Source: an uncultured Clostridia bacterium
GTDB taxonomy: Bacteria; Bacillota; Clostridia; Christensenellales; Pumilibacteraceae
Reading direction: 5' to 3'
DNA length: 46,871 nucleotides
Assembly: GCA_947175335.1 (NCBI GenBank)
Contig: CAMWMF010000015.1
Location: 1 to 46,871, forward strand
In this document: in pieces, positions 26,671-33,711 of the stretch
Layout: the number at the start of each line of letters is the position of its first letter
Numbering within the stretch: the first letter of the stretch is position 1
Program-made: the position numbers and the translations under genes
Notes under the pieces: model-generated
The model's database searches: none
What the model saw: only the letters and a program-made list of their open reading frames with translations
Told to the model about the DNA's origin: nothing

Positions 26671-28226
26671 TGAACGCAACGTTTTTATCGGAATCGATTT
26701 TTAACCCCGCGCAGGTAGCGGCAATGATAGTCGTCGGCGTAATTATGGGATTACTCATCATCGCCAACATAGTGATATTCGTCATATACAGGCGCAAGCA
26801 GGAACGCAAGCTTTGCACGAGCCAGCTTCAAAACAAGCGCCTCGAACTGTTGAACCACTTAAAGAACATAACGGACGACGGTTCGCTTATGAAGGGCGTG
26901 CCCGTAATGCATGCGCAAGCCGACGATGACGAGGTCGAGGAAGAGATGACCGACGACGAGGACGCGGCTGACGACGACAACGACGATGACGACGCGGCAA
27001 CCCCCGAAGCGCCGCTCGGCGAGGGCGAGGATATAACGCAAAACGAAATCCTTGCCGTAGCCGATATGTCGGAATACACGCGGCGCAAGCTCGGCTACAT
27101 CGACGACGAGTACGACCGCAAGCGGTATTACGTGCGGTACACGCAAGGCTTCGAAGCCAAGCTGCGCGCGGCTGACGACGAAACCAAGGCGCGGTATAAC
27201 GACGTTCTTGCCGAGTTCAAGCAGTTTAAGGGCGTCAAGGTAAACGCCAGCTTCCGCCAGCAGCGCATATATAAGGGCAGAAAGACGCTTGCTATAGTGC
27301 TGTTCCGCGGCAAAACGCTGTGCGTAGCGTTCGCGCTCGATCCCAAGGAGTACGAGCAGACTAAGTATCGCGGCATAGATAAGTCGGACAAAAAGCGGTT
27401 TGAAAAAACGCCGCTATTATACAAGCTCACTTCCGAACGTCGAATGGAATACGCCAAGTATTTGGTTTTGCAGCTTGCCGACTTCAACGTAATGGTGCTG
27501 GACGAAAAGGCTGAGCTCACGCCGGTAGACCTGTCCGAATGCACGCCCGACGAGCTGTATGTGGCGGGAGCCTTGCGCATAACGGTGCTTGGCGAAGCGC
27601 CCGAGCTCGAACCCGAACCCGAGCCCGAGCTCACCGTCGAGGACACTGTGGACGGTGACGGCGTGGCAGACGGCGCGGACAAGGAGGACGAACCGGACGA
27701 CGATATCGAATTCGATACTCCCGAGGGCCGCATGGTGTTCGACCGCAGCTTTACCGCAAGGATAATCCAAGCGGACGACGCGCTAAAAGCCCGCTATTCC
27801 GAGCTGAAAAACTACATACTCGGACATAAGGGTGTAAAAAACCGCATAAGCTGGCGGCGCGAAACATATTCGGTGGGCAGGAAAACGGTGGCAATGTTCT
27901 CGGTGCGCGGCAAAACGCTGTGCTTGTATCTCGCCGCCGATCCCACGCGGTTCGACAACTCCAAGTACAACGTGGAAAACATGTCCGAAACGGCCAGCCG
28001 CCGAAAAACCCCGTTGCTGTTCCGCATAAAGAGCGATAGGCGCACTGCTTACGCAAAGCAGCTTATCGACATCGTAATGCAGGAGCAGGGTGCGGCAAAG
28101 GTCGAACGCCGCCCGGTGGATTACACCTCGCCGTACAGGTCGAACGACGTGCTTGTAAAACGCGGACTCATCCGCATTTCGCAAACGACTGCCAAAAATC
28201 CGTTCGGCACGACAGACAAAAAGTAA
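26670..28226 (+). CDS. Membrane protein with acidic linker and duplicated unrecognised cytoplasmic domain
   Basis: 518 aa. A short outside N-terminus leads to a membrane segment (about 17-40, MIVVGVIMGLLIIANIVIFVIY) and RRKQERK, so by the positive-inside rule the rest is cytoplasmic. Next comes a strongly acidic linker (about 88-120, many Asp/Glu) and two copies of a domain of about 120 residues (about 155-275 and 350-470). Shared landmarks are F-ADDxxKARY, GVK, a basic WRRET/RQQRIYKGRKT segment, RGKTLC, KY, TPLLYK/TPLLFR, and SdRRxxYAK followed by helix. A short motif that may also be duplicated (YVAGALRI, LVKRGLIRIS) follows each. I have no family name for the domain. The start codon overlaps the previous stop (TAATG) and the RBS AAAGGAGGA lies inside the upstream gene, so the pair is translationally coupled and probably works together. 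Confidence 0.9.
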   Translation: MNATFLSESIFNPAQVAAMIVVGVIMGLLIIANIVIFVIYRRKQERKLCTSQLQNKRLELLNHLKNITDDGSLMKGVPVMHAQADDDEVEEEMTDDEDAADDDNDDDDAATPEAPLGEGEDITQNEILAVADMSEYTRRKLGYIDDEYDRKRYYVRYTQGFEAKLRAADDETKARYNDVLAEFKQFKGVKVNASFRQQRIYKGRKTLAIVLFRGKTLCVAFALDPKEYEQTKYRGIDKSDKKRFEKTPLLYKLTSERRMEYAKYLVLQLADFNVMVLDEKAELTPVDLSECTPDELYVAGALRITVLGEAPELEPEPEPELTVEDTVDGDGVADGADKEDEPDDDIEFDTPEGRMVFDRSFTARIIQADDALKARYSELKNYILGHKGVKNRISWRRETYSVGRKTVAMFSVRGKTLCLYLAADPTRFDNSKYNVENMSETASRRKTPLLFRIKSDRRTAYAKQLIDIVMQEQGAAKVERRPVDYTSPYRSNDVLVKRGLIRISQTTAKNPFGTTDKK

Positions 28227-28241
28227 ACAAAACTTATACTC

Positions 28242-28279
28242 AAAGCTCTCCTTTGCCAGGCGACAAGGAGAGCTTTTTT
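28242..28279 (+). terminator. Intrinsic terminator after the surface-protein operon
   Basis: The left arm AGCTCTCCTTTG (28244-28255) pairs with CAAGGAGAGCT (28264-28274) with one bulged T, and is followed by a T-run to 28279. It lies 15 bp past the stop of the 518-aa protein. Confidence 0.9.
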
Positions 28280-28333
28280 GTTGTATGTGCTCATTTTAGC
28301 CGCCGATTTTGCGCAAAAAGTGAGCCTAAAATA

Positions 28334-28362
28334 TTGACATTGTTGTAATCGCATGATAAAAT
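28334..28362 (+). promoter_or_regulatory. Sigma-70 promoter of the DUF6273-type lipoprotein
   Basis: TTGACA (28334-28339, perfect) and TAAAAT (28357-28362, one mismatch) have a 17-bp spacer. It lies between the preceding terminator and the AGGAGGG ribosome site of the lipoprotein. Confidence 0.85.
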
Positions 28363-28402
28363 ATTGAAACAAAAATAATGTCCGTATAGGAGGGACAGAG
28401 TG

Positions 28403-30313
28403 ATGAAATGGCCTAAAAGTCTTTTAGTTGGGCTTTTTGCTATGCTTATGGTAGTGTTTGCCGTCGGTTGCGGAACAATCGATATGCCGAACCGCGGCGA
28501 AGTGGATAACGGCAACAAGCTTGCCGCGGTCGACCAAAACACAATCTCTACGTCGTTTAGCGACGGGCTGCTTACCATAGAATGGGGAAGCGTCAGTGGT
28601 GCGCAAACGTACTTAGTCAAGTTCGGCGAAGCGCAGTACATTAGCGTTGCGCCGACTACTCGTGCGGAGTTCAACAATGTCGAGTATACTTCGGGTACGC
28701 TTACGGTGACTATTGTTGCACGCGCCGACGGCTATGACGATTCGTCGACGACGTATACGTTTGTACCGGGCGTAAATCCCGGCCCCGGCCCCGGCCCCGG
28801 ACCCATTGGACCGCAGACGCTTGCCACGCCCTCGGGGCTTACGGTAAACAACGGCACGCTAAGGTGGAACGCCGTTACAAACGCAACAAGCTATACGGTG
28901 TTCGACGGCAGCAAAACGGTGTCGGTAAGCACAAACAGCATAGCGCTTGCGACAAACGGCTTGACCGTTCCCACAAGCGGAAGCATTACGTATACGGTAG
29001 TCGCCAAGGCCGACGGCTATACCAATTCGGCGGCGGCGCAATATACATATACGGCTCAACCGCAGCAACCTACTACGCTTGCCATGCCGATGGGACTTGT
29101 CGTAGGCGGCACTACATTGACGTGGATAGCTGTCGAAAATGCCACAAGCTACGTTGTATCGGACGGAACGACGACCAAGACGGTAAATACCAACAGCATT
29201 GAGCTTTCGACAAACGGCTTTTCCATTCCCGACGGCGCCACTAAGACATATACGGTAATTGCCAAAGCGGCGGGCTATAACGATTCGCCGGCGGCGTCGA
29301 AAACTCATACATTTGCGCATGAGCATACGTTCAGCCAACAATGGTCGAGCAACGAAACGCACCACTGGCATGCGGTAACATGCGGACATCCGATAATCGA
29401 GGAAGAATCGCAGGGCTGGGGAGTACATAAATTCGGCAGCGGCAATACGTGCTCGGACTGCTCGTACGTGCGCGAAATGCATGAGCTCGGCAAGTTTGCA
29501 ATGTACGGCGAGTATCCGCAAACTATAAAAGCGGCCAACGTAACGGTTGGAGGTACTGCGGACGCCGACGGTTATTATACGGGCAGCGACGGAGCAAAGT
29601 ACGCCAAAGTAACGGCTACGCCGTATTTTATGTATACTTGGTCTAACGTTAAGTTCTCGAACGATGAAAATGTAATTGCGGGTACCGATTACTTCTTTAA
29701 AGTCGAGCCGATAAAATGGCGCGTTTTAGAGAAAAAGGACGGCAAGACGCTCCTTCTTTGCGACACTATAATCGATAGCGGTGTGTACCACAACAGTCAG
29801 GACAGCAGAGAGATAGGCGGCACCACCGTGTATGCGTCCAACTATATGCACAGCGATATACGCGCTTGGTTAAACGGCACATTCTATGCAAAGGCGTTCA
29901 GCTCGGCGCAACAACAGAATATCCAATTAACAACGGTGAACAATAGCGCAGCGACTACCTGCAAGTCCGAAAATTCGTATGCATGCGAGAACACGCAGGA
30001 CAAGATTTTCCTTCCCAGTTATAAAGAAATTCACAATTCCGCGTATGGCTTTGTTTCTGCCGGCGGTGATGCCGACGAATCGCGCATGATGCTTGTAAGC
30101 GATTATGCGCGTGCTACCGGCGCATGGATGAGCGACGCGTATGCTTGGTTCGGTCGCGGGATGTGGTGGACGCGTTCGCCTATATGGGACAGCGCAATAG
30201 ACATTTCTCAAGCCACGCCGAGCGGCACGGTCGCCGGTTCGGAGGTAGATTCCGCATACGTCGGCGTAGTGCCCGCAATGCGCGTAACTGCGAGCGCACT
30301 TACCATAATTTAA
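28403..30313 (+). CDS. Lipoprotein with Ig/Fn3-like repeats, Cys/His motif and DUF6273-like domain
   Basis: 636 aa from ATG 28403, set by AGGAGGG 8 nt upstream; an in-frame GTG at 28400 is too close to it. Signal peptide MKWPKSLLVGLFAMLMVVFA is followed by lipobox VGC (Cys23), predicting a lipid anchor on the outer face. Three Fn3-like beta repeats follow, each with LRWNAVTNATSY-type strands and a YTVVAKADGY motif. A PG-rich linker from (GGCCCC)n separates the first from the second. Then comes a Cys/His segment (HHWHAVTCGH, CSDCSY) like those of the giant Cys-rich protein. The C-terminal 240 residues look like DUF6273: YGEYPQ, IKWRVLEKKDG, DIRAWLNGTFY, WWTRSP and VVPAMRV. DUF6273 domains occur on many exported Clostridia proteins, and their activity is not established. 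It may be co-transcribed with the next gene, 21 bp on. Confidence 0.88.
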   Translation: MKWPKSLLVGLFAMLMVVFAVGCGTIDMPNRGEVDNGNKLAAVDQNTISTSFSDGLLTIEWGSVSGAQTYLVKFGEAQYISVAPTTRAEFNNVEYTSGTLTVTIVARADGYDDSSTTYTFVPGVNPGPGPGPGPIGPQTLATPSGLTVNNGTLRWNAVTNATSYTVFDGSKTVSVSTNSIALATNGLTVPTSGSITYTVVAKADGYTNSAAAQYTYTAQPQQPTTLAMPMGLVVGGTTLTWIAVENATSYVVSDGTTTKTVNTNSIELSTNGFSIPDGATKTYTVIAKAAGYNDSPAASKTHTFAHEHTFSQQWSSNETHHWHAVTCGHPIIEEESQGWGVHKFGSGNTCSDCSYVREMHELGKFAMYGEYPQTIKAANVTVGGTADADGYYTGSDGAKYAKVTATPYFMYTWSNVKFSNDENVIAGTDYFFKVEPIKWRVLEKKDGKTLLLCDTIIDSGVYHNSQDSREIGGTTVYASNYMHSDIRAWLNGTFYAKAFSSAQQQNIQLTTVNNSAATTCKSENSYACENTQDKIFLPSYKEIHNSAYGFVSAGGDADESRMMLVSDYARATGAWMSDAYAWFGRGMWWTRSPIWDSAIDISQATPSGTVAGSEVDSAYVGVVPAMRVTASALTII

Positions 30314-30334
30314 AGCGACGATAGTAGCGATTTT

Positions 30335-31009
30335 ATGAACTATATTTTAGAACGGATTTTCAAGCATTACAAGCCGAACTTTGCCAAGCTGCAAAAGTTC
30401 GGCTTTGTTGTGTCCGGCGACGCGTATATTTACGATACCACAATTATGAACGGCGGGTTTGCGTTGCATGTAAAAATTACAAGTGACGATATAGATACCC
30501 AAGTGATTGATTTGGCAACCGACGACCCGTACACGCTCTTTCTTGTAGAGGGCGCGGTAGGCGGCTTTGTCGGCGCGGTGCGCACCGACTACGAAAACGT
30601 TATGACGGATATAGCCGCAAAGTGTTTTGACAAATGCATATTCAAAAGCGAGTATGCGCAAAAGCTTATCGAGTATGTGTATAACACCTACGGCGACGAG
30701 CTGGAATTTTTGTGGGAAAAGTTTTCGGACAACGCGGTCTGGCGGCGCAAGGATAACCAAAAGTGGTATGCCGCGTTGCTTACCGTTAAAAAAGATAAGC
30801 TTGGGCTTCCGTCGGACGAAAGAGCGGAAATAATAGATTTGCGTGCAGCGGCGGAAGATATCGACAAATTGGTAGATAACGAAAAATTCTTTCGCGGCTA
30901 CCACATGAACAAAAAGCATTGGATTACCATGTGCCTTGACGGTAGCGTGCCGTTAGACGAAATACAAAAAATGCTCGACGTCAGCTACGAGCTGGCGCGA
31001 AAAGGATAA
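30335..31009 (+). CDS. MmcQ/YjbR-family protein
   Basis: 224 aa. The C-terminal half carries the family pattern: WYAALLTVKKDKLGL, EIIDLRAAAEDIDKLVDNEKFFRGYHMNKKHWITMCLD in pieces, and a final SYELARKG. The N-terminal half (about 1-110), with YIYDTT, FALHVKI and VYNTYGDELEFLW, fits the longer members of the family that have an extra leading domain. MmcQ/YjbR proteins adopt a double-wing fold; DNA binding has been proposed but the cellular role is poorly defined. No clear Shine-Dalgarno precedes the ATG, so translation may depend on coupling to the lipoprotein gene ending 21 bp upstream. No terminator separates the two. Confidence 0.85.
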   Translation: MNYILERIFKHYKPNFAKLQKFGFVVSGDAYIYDTTIMNGGFALHVKITSDDIDTQVIDLATDDPYTLFLVEGAVGGFVGAVRTDYENVMTDIAAKCFDKCIFKSEYAQKLIEYVYNTYGDELEFLWEKFSDNAVWRRKDNQKWYAALLTVKKDKLGLPSDERAEIIDLRAAAEDIDKLVDNEKFFRGYHMNKKHWITMCLDGSVPLDEIQKMLDVSYELARKG

Positions 31010-31012
31010 AGT

Positions 31013-31258
31013 AATTAAGAATTAAGAATTATAGATAAGGTTGTGATTTTAGTATGTGCGGCTACGCCTAGACCCCTCCACTACGGTCGGGGTGATGGGA
31101 GTAAAGCGTTACTATTCTTATAATATTTTATGAATAGTAAACTCCAATCCCATCATTTCGACCGAAGCGCGTAAGCGCGAAGCGGAGAAATCTAGGCGAT
31201 AGCCGCATAATCTAAAAAATCCTATTAATTCCGAATTCCGAATTCATAATTCCGAATT
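31013..31258. repeat. Palindromic element of about 150 bp flanked by GAATT repeats
   Basis: The left flank (31013-31030) is a partial AATTAAGAATT-type copy. The right flank (31226-31258) is an exact inverted copy of the 33-nt repeat found at 44556-44588. Between them lie nested inverted repeats: TGCGGCT (31057-31063)/AGCCGCA (31201-31207), GCCTAGA (31066-31072)/TCTAGGC (31191-31197), then GATGGGAGT against ACTCC-CCCATC, and ACTATTC against GAATAGT. The element occupies the gap between convergent genes and encodes nothing credible. Transcribed, it would fold into one long hairpin. Confidence 0.82.
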
Positions 31259-31285
31259 AAAAAGAGCCATGTTATCACGGCTCTT
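31257..31285 (-). terminator. Intrinsic terminator of the primosomal operon
   Basis: Read on the minus strand, AAGAGCC (31285-31279) pairs with GGCTCTT (31268-31262) across a 10-nt loop, followed by a short T-run. It begins 6 bp past the stop codon of the DnaI/DnaC-like gene. Confidence 0.83.
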
Positions 31286-31290
31286 AATTT

Positions 31291-32172
31291 TTAAATTCTT
31301 GCATTGGGTGCGGTGACGGTGAACAGGTTGGCTTTGTTTTTGTCGCACAGGCGGGAGAACACCGCTTCGCCGTAGCGGGTGAGCATATCGTTGGGCGAAA
31401 GGTTGGAAGTGATTATTGTGTTGCGCCCGTGCAGCCAGCGCTCGTTGATTATCGTGTAAAAATACTCGCGCGTTATGTTTTTAAGCACCGTTTCGGTGCC
31501 GAGGTCGTCGATTACAAGTAGGTCGCAGTCGAGCATAGGTGTGAACAAATCGCGGTAGTCGTCTATGGCGAATTGCGTGTGGTAGTCCTTTGCGCGTTTA
31601 ACCATTTCGAACGCGCTTACCGTTACGGTAGCCGCGCCGCGTGACAGCATTTCGGTTGCTATTGCCGAGGCGAGTACCGTCTTGCCGGTGCCAGCGCTGC
31701 CCAATATAATAAAGAAAGGCTTTTTGTTTTCGGGGAATTCGTTAATATACTTTTCGGCTTCCTTGTATAGCTTGGCTATCGCCTTGGGCGCCGATTTTTT
31801 TGCCGCCCAAAAATCCGTTTGGGGTAGGGCGAGGTTTTCCGCTTCCGACTGAATTACGCGTTTAACCACGCACTTGCAATATTTGCCGTTTGCGTATCCC
31901 GTGTCGTTGCAGTCATTGCACCGTGCGGGCGGCTCGATTACTTGCTTTGTAAGTCCCAGCCGTTTGGCGTTTGCTTGTAATTCCGCTCGCGCCTTGTCTA
32001 AGTCGTTGGGCAGTTTTTGCGCTTTCTTCACCGCTTCCGCTTGATAGTATGCGTTGGCGGCGCGAAGCTTTTCGTCGCTCGCAAGCGCGTTGCGCCAAAC
32101 TGCTAAGCCCTCGTCCAAATCCTCGCGGCGACGGTCGGTAATTTCTTTAACTGCGCGTTGGTAAACGTTCAT
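31291..32172 (-). CDS. DnaI/DnaC-like AAA+ helicase loader
   Basis: 293 aa. After a helical N-terminus there is a Zn-binding pattern CNDCNDTGYANGKYCKC (Cys85, 88, 99, 101). Then comes an AAA+ ATPase core with Walker A GSAGTGKT (158-165), Walker B LLVIDD followed by LGTE (218-226), and a sensor-1-like TIITSNL near the C-terminus. This is the standard layout of DnaI/DnaC-type loaders, which use ATP to place the replicative helicase on DNA at origins and restart sites. The start is ATG 32172, overlapping the upstream TGA by one base (TGATG) with GGAGG 10 nt before it; an in-frame TTG at 32175 is possible but less likely. It is translationally coupled to the DnaD-like gene, as expected for primosome partners. 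Confidence 0.92.
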   Translation of the reverse strand: MNVYQRAVKEITDRRREDLDEGLAVWRNALASDEKLRAANAYYQAEAVKKAQKLPNDLDKARAELQANAKRLGLTKQVIEPPARCNDCNDTGYANGKYCKCVVKRVIQSEAENLALPQTDFWAAKKSAPKAIAKLYKEAEKYINEFPENKKPFFIILGSAGTGKTVLASAIATEMLSRGAATVTVSAFEMVKRAKDYHTQFAIDDYRDLFTPMLDCDLLVIDDLGTETVLKNITREYFYTIINERWLHGRNTIITSNLSPNDMLTRYGEAVFSRLCDKNKANLFTVTAPNARI

Positions 32173-33608
32173 CAATCGTCGTCCTCCGTTATAGCTGTGA
32201 ATAGGCTGTTAAGCTGCTCTTCGGTGTACTTTTCGAATACTATGCCGGTTTGTTTGCCATCGGCGACGGGGCGTATGTTTTTGTCGCCGGTGATCGGGAC
32301 GGCGGACTTGGCTTTATCTATATCTGTTATGCCCGAGTTGTGCCAGGCAAGTAGCACCGAGTTCATGTACGCGAAAGGATTGTCCTTGTTCAAGGCAAGC
32401 AGTGCGGCGTAGTCGATAAGCACTTGGGGCATATCCCATTTTTCCGTCCAGTTGGTGTAGTATGCGCGGTGTATATCCTTGACGGCGCCCTTAATATTGA
32501 GCGATTTGAACAGCTTTTCTATTTTTTCGTCAAAGCGGTTTTCGTAGTTTACGCTGTCTTTTACCTGCTTTTCGGTGGTCAGTCCGCGCTCGAACAGGTC
32601 GCGGATAACTGCGTCTAGGTCGGACAATCGCTTCATGTCCTTTTTCATGCAGTAGTCGGCGGCGGCAAGAATTGCTTTGCTTTCAAACCCGAGCGCGAGC
32701 CACGGCTTGATGTACGTTGCGATTTCGGGATCGGTATTGTCGTAATAAACGCCCAGCGCCTTGTTGACTGATTTTGCCAGCTTGTAAAGGTTTTTGCGGT
32801 CTTCCTCGTACTTGTCGATGATGTCCGCCGAAAAGAACCCGAGCTTATTGTATTGCGTAAGCTTTTCGTCGAGCAGGGCAATGCTGCCGTGTTTCATATT
32901 TTGCGCTACGTGCAAAATGACGTCGGCGCCGAACTTGTATTCGATTTTCCATTTTTTATAGAGCTGAACGGCCTCGTGGTCGACATGCTTTTTGCCCATT
33001 GCGCCGAGCGCCGCTCGCAAATCGTTGTAGTAAACGCCGAACTCGTCCAGCCGTTCGCCCACGTCGTCGGCGGTGCGGTAGCCGTCCTCGGCAAGGTTGC
33101 GGGCGACGGAAAGAATATACGGGCAAGACACGTTGTCGCCTTTAAGGTCGACGCAGTATTTGACAATAAGCACCATGGCTTGCCATTCCACGTGCAGCTT
33201 TTCCATTAACGTATAATAGTCGTGATACTCGTTGGGGGATATTTGCCGCGCGGATATGTACAGCTGCGCTTGGCGGTTGAATTCCTTGTATGTATCGACG
33301 TCGAGAAGTTTTATTTTGGGCCTTGCGGTGCGCGGCGAGAAGTAGCATATATCGTCGCCAAGCCGCGACATAAGTCCTTGCTCCGTCCAGTAATCTATTG
33401 CGGCATTAACGGTACGCTCGTCCATGTCGAGCCGCCGTGCAAGCCGTTCTATGCTGTCGTCGGCGTCGCTTTTGCGCGCGGCAAGCGAAAGACCGTAAAG
33501 ATACACCTTTACGTAATCGCCGTCGGCGTACGGCATGTACTCGACTATAAATTTATTTTCGACGGTTATAGCGCCGTCAAGACTTGCTTCCGACGACAGT
33601 TTGAACAT
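32172..33608 (-). CDS. DnaD-like replication/primosome protein
   Basis: 478 aa from ATG 33608, chosen because AGAGG lies 6 nt upstream. The frame stays open further upstream but crosses the promoter region and the sbcD start. The N-terminus (VKVYLYGLSLAAR, then IERLARRLDMDERTVNAAIDYWTEQGLMSR) is a winged-helix DnaD/DnaB N-domain. At least one DnaD C-domain-like helical block follows (EYHDYYTLMEKLH, SCPYILSVARNLAEDG), and later helices end in NPFAYMNSVLLAWHNSGI, a typical DnaD closing motif. Gram-positive DnaD and DnaB remodel DNA and recruit the helicase through DnaI. The overlapping downstream loader gene supports this role. Length is greater than B. subtilis DnaD (about 230 aa) and nearer to DnaB (about 470 aa), so it could fill the DnaB slot. 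Confidence 0.88.
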   Translation of the reverse strand: MFKLSSEASLDGAITVENKFIVEYMPYADGDYVKVYLYGLSLAARKSDADDSIERLARRLDMDERTVNAAIDYWTEQGLMSRLGDDICYFSPRTARPKIKLLDVDTYKEFNRQAQLYISARQISPNEYHDYYTLMEKLHVEWQAMVLIVKYCVDLKGDNVSCPYILSVARNLAEDGYRTADDVGERLDEFGVYYNDLRAALGAMGKKHVDHEAVQLYKKWKIEYKFGADVILHVAQNMKHGSIALLDEKLTQYNKLGFFSADIIDKYEEDRKNLYKLAKSVNKALGVYYDNTDPEIATYIKPWLALGFESKAILAAADYCMKKDMKRLSDLDAVIRDLFERGLTTEKQVKDSVNYENRFDEKIEKLFKSLNIKGAVKDIHRAYYTNWTEKWDMPQVLIDYAALLALNKDNPFAYMNSVLLAWHNSGITDIDKAKSAVPITGDKNIRPVADGKQTGIVFEKYTEEQLNSLFTAITEDDD

Positions 33609-33624
33609 CTCGCGCCTCTTTTGC

Positions 33625-33653
33625 TTGAATTTTTTCCGTGTATGTATTATAAT
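33625..33653 (+). promoter_or_regulatory. Promoter of sbcDC
   Basis: TTGAAT (33625-33630) and TATAAT (33648-33653) have a 17-bp spacer. The predicted start of transcription is about 50 bp upstream of the sbcD ATG. Confidence 0.75.
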
Positions 33654-33677
33654 ACCACTTGCAAAACAAATTATCAA
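33649..33677 (-). promoter_or_regulatory. Promoter of the dnaD-dnaI operon
   Basis: On the minus strand TTGATA (33677-33672) and TATTAT (33654-33649) have a 17-bp spacer. Its -10 physically overlaps the -10 of the divergent sbcD promoter, so the two cannot be bound by polymerase at once. Confidence 0.6.
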
Positions 33678-33711
33678 CTGTTTTGCCAAAAGCAGTGGGA
33701 GAAAACCTGAA

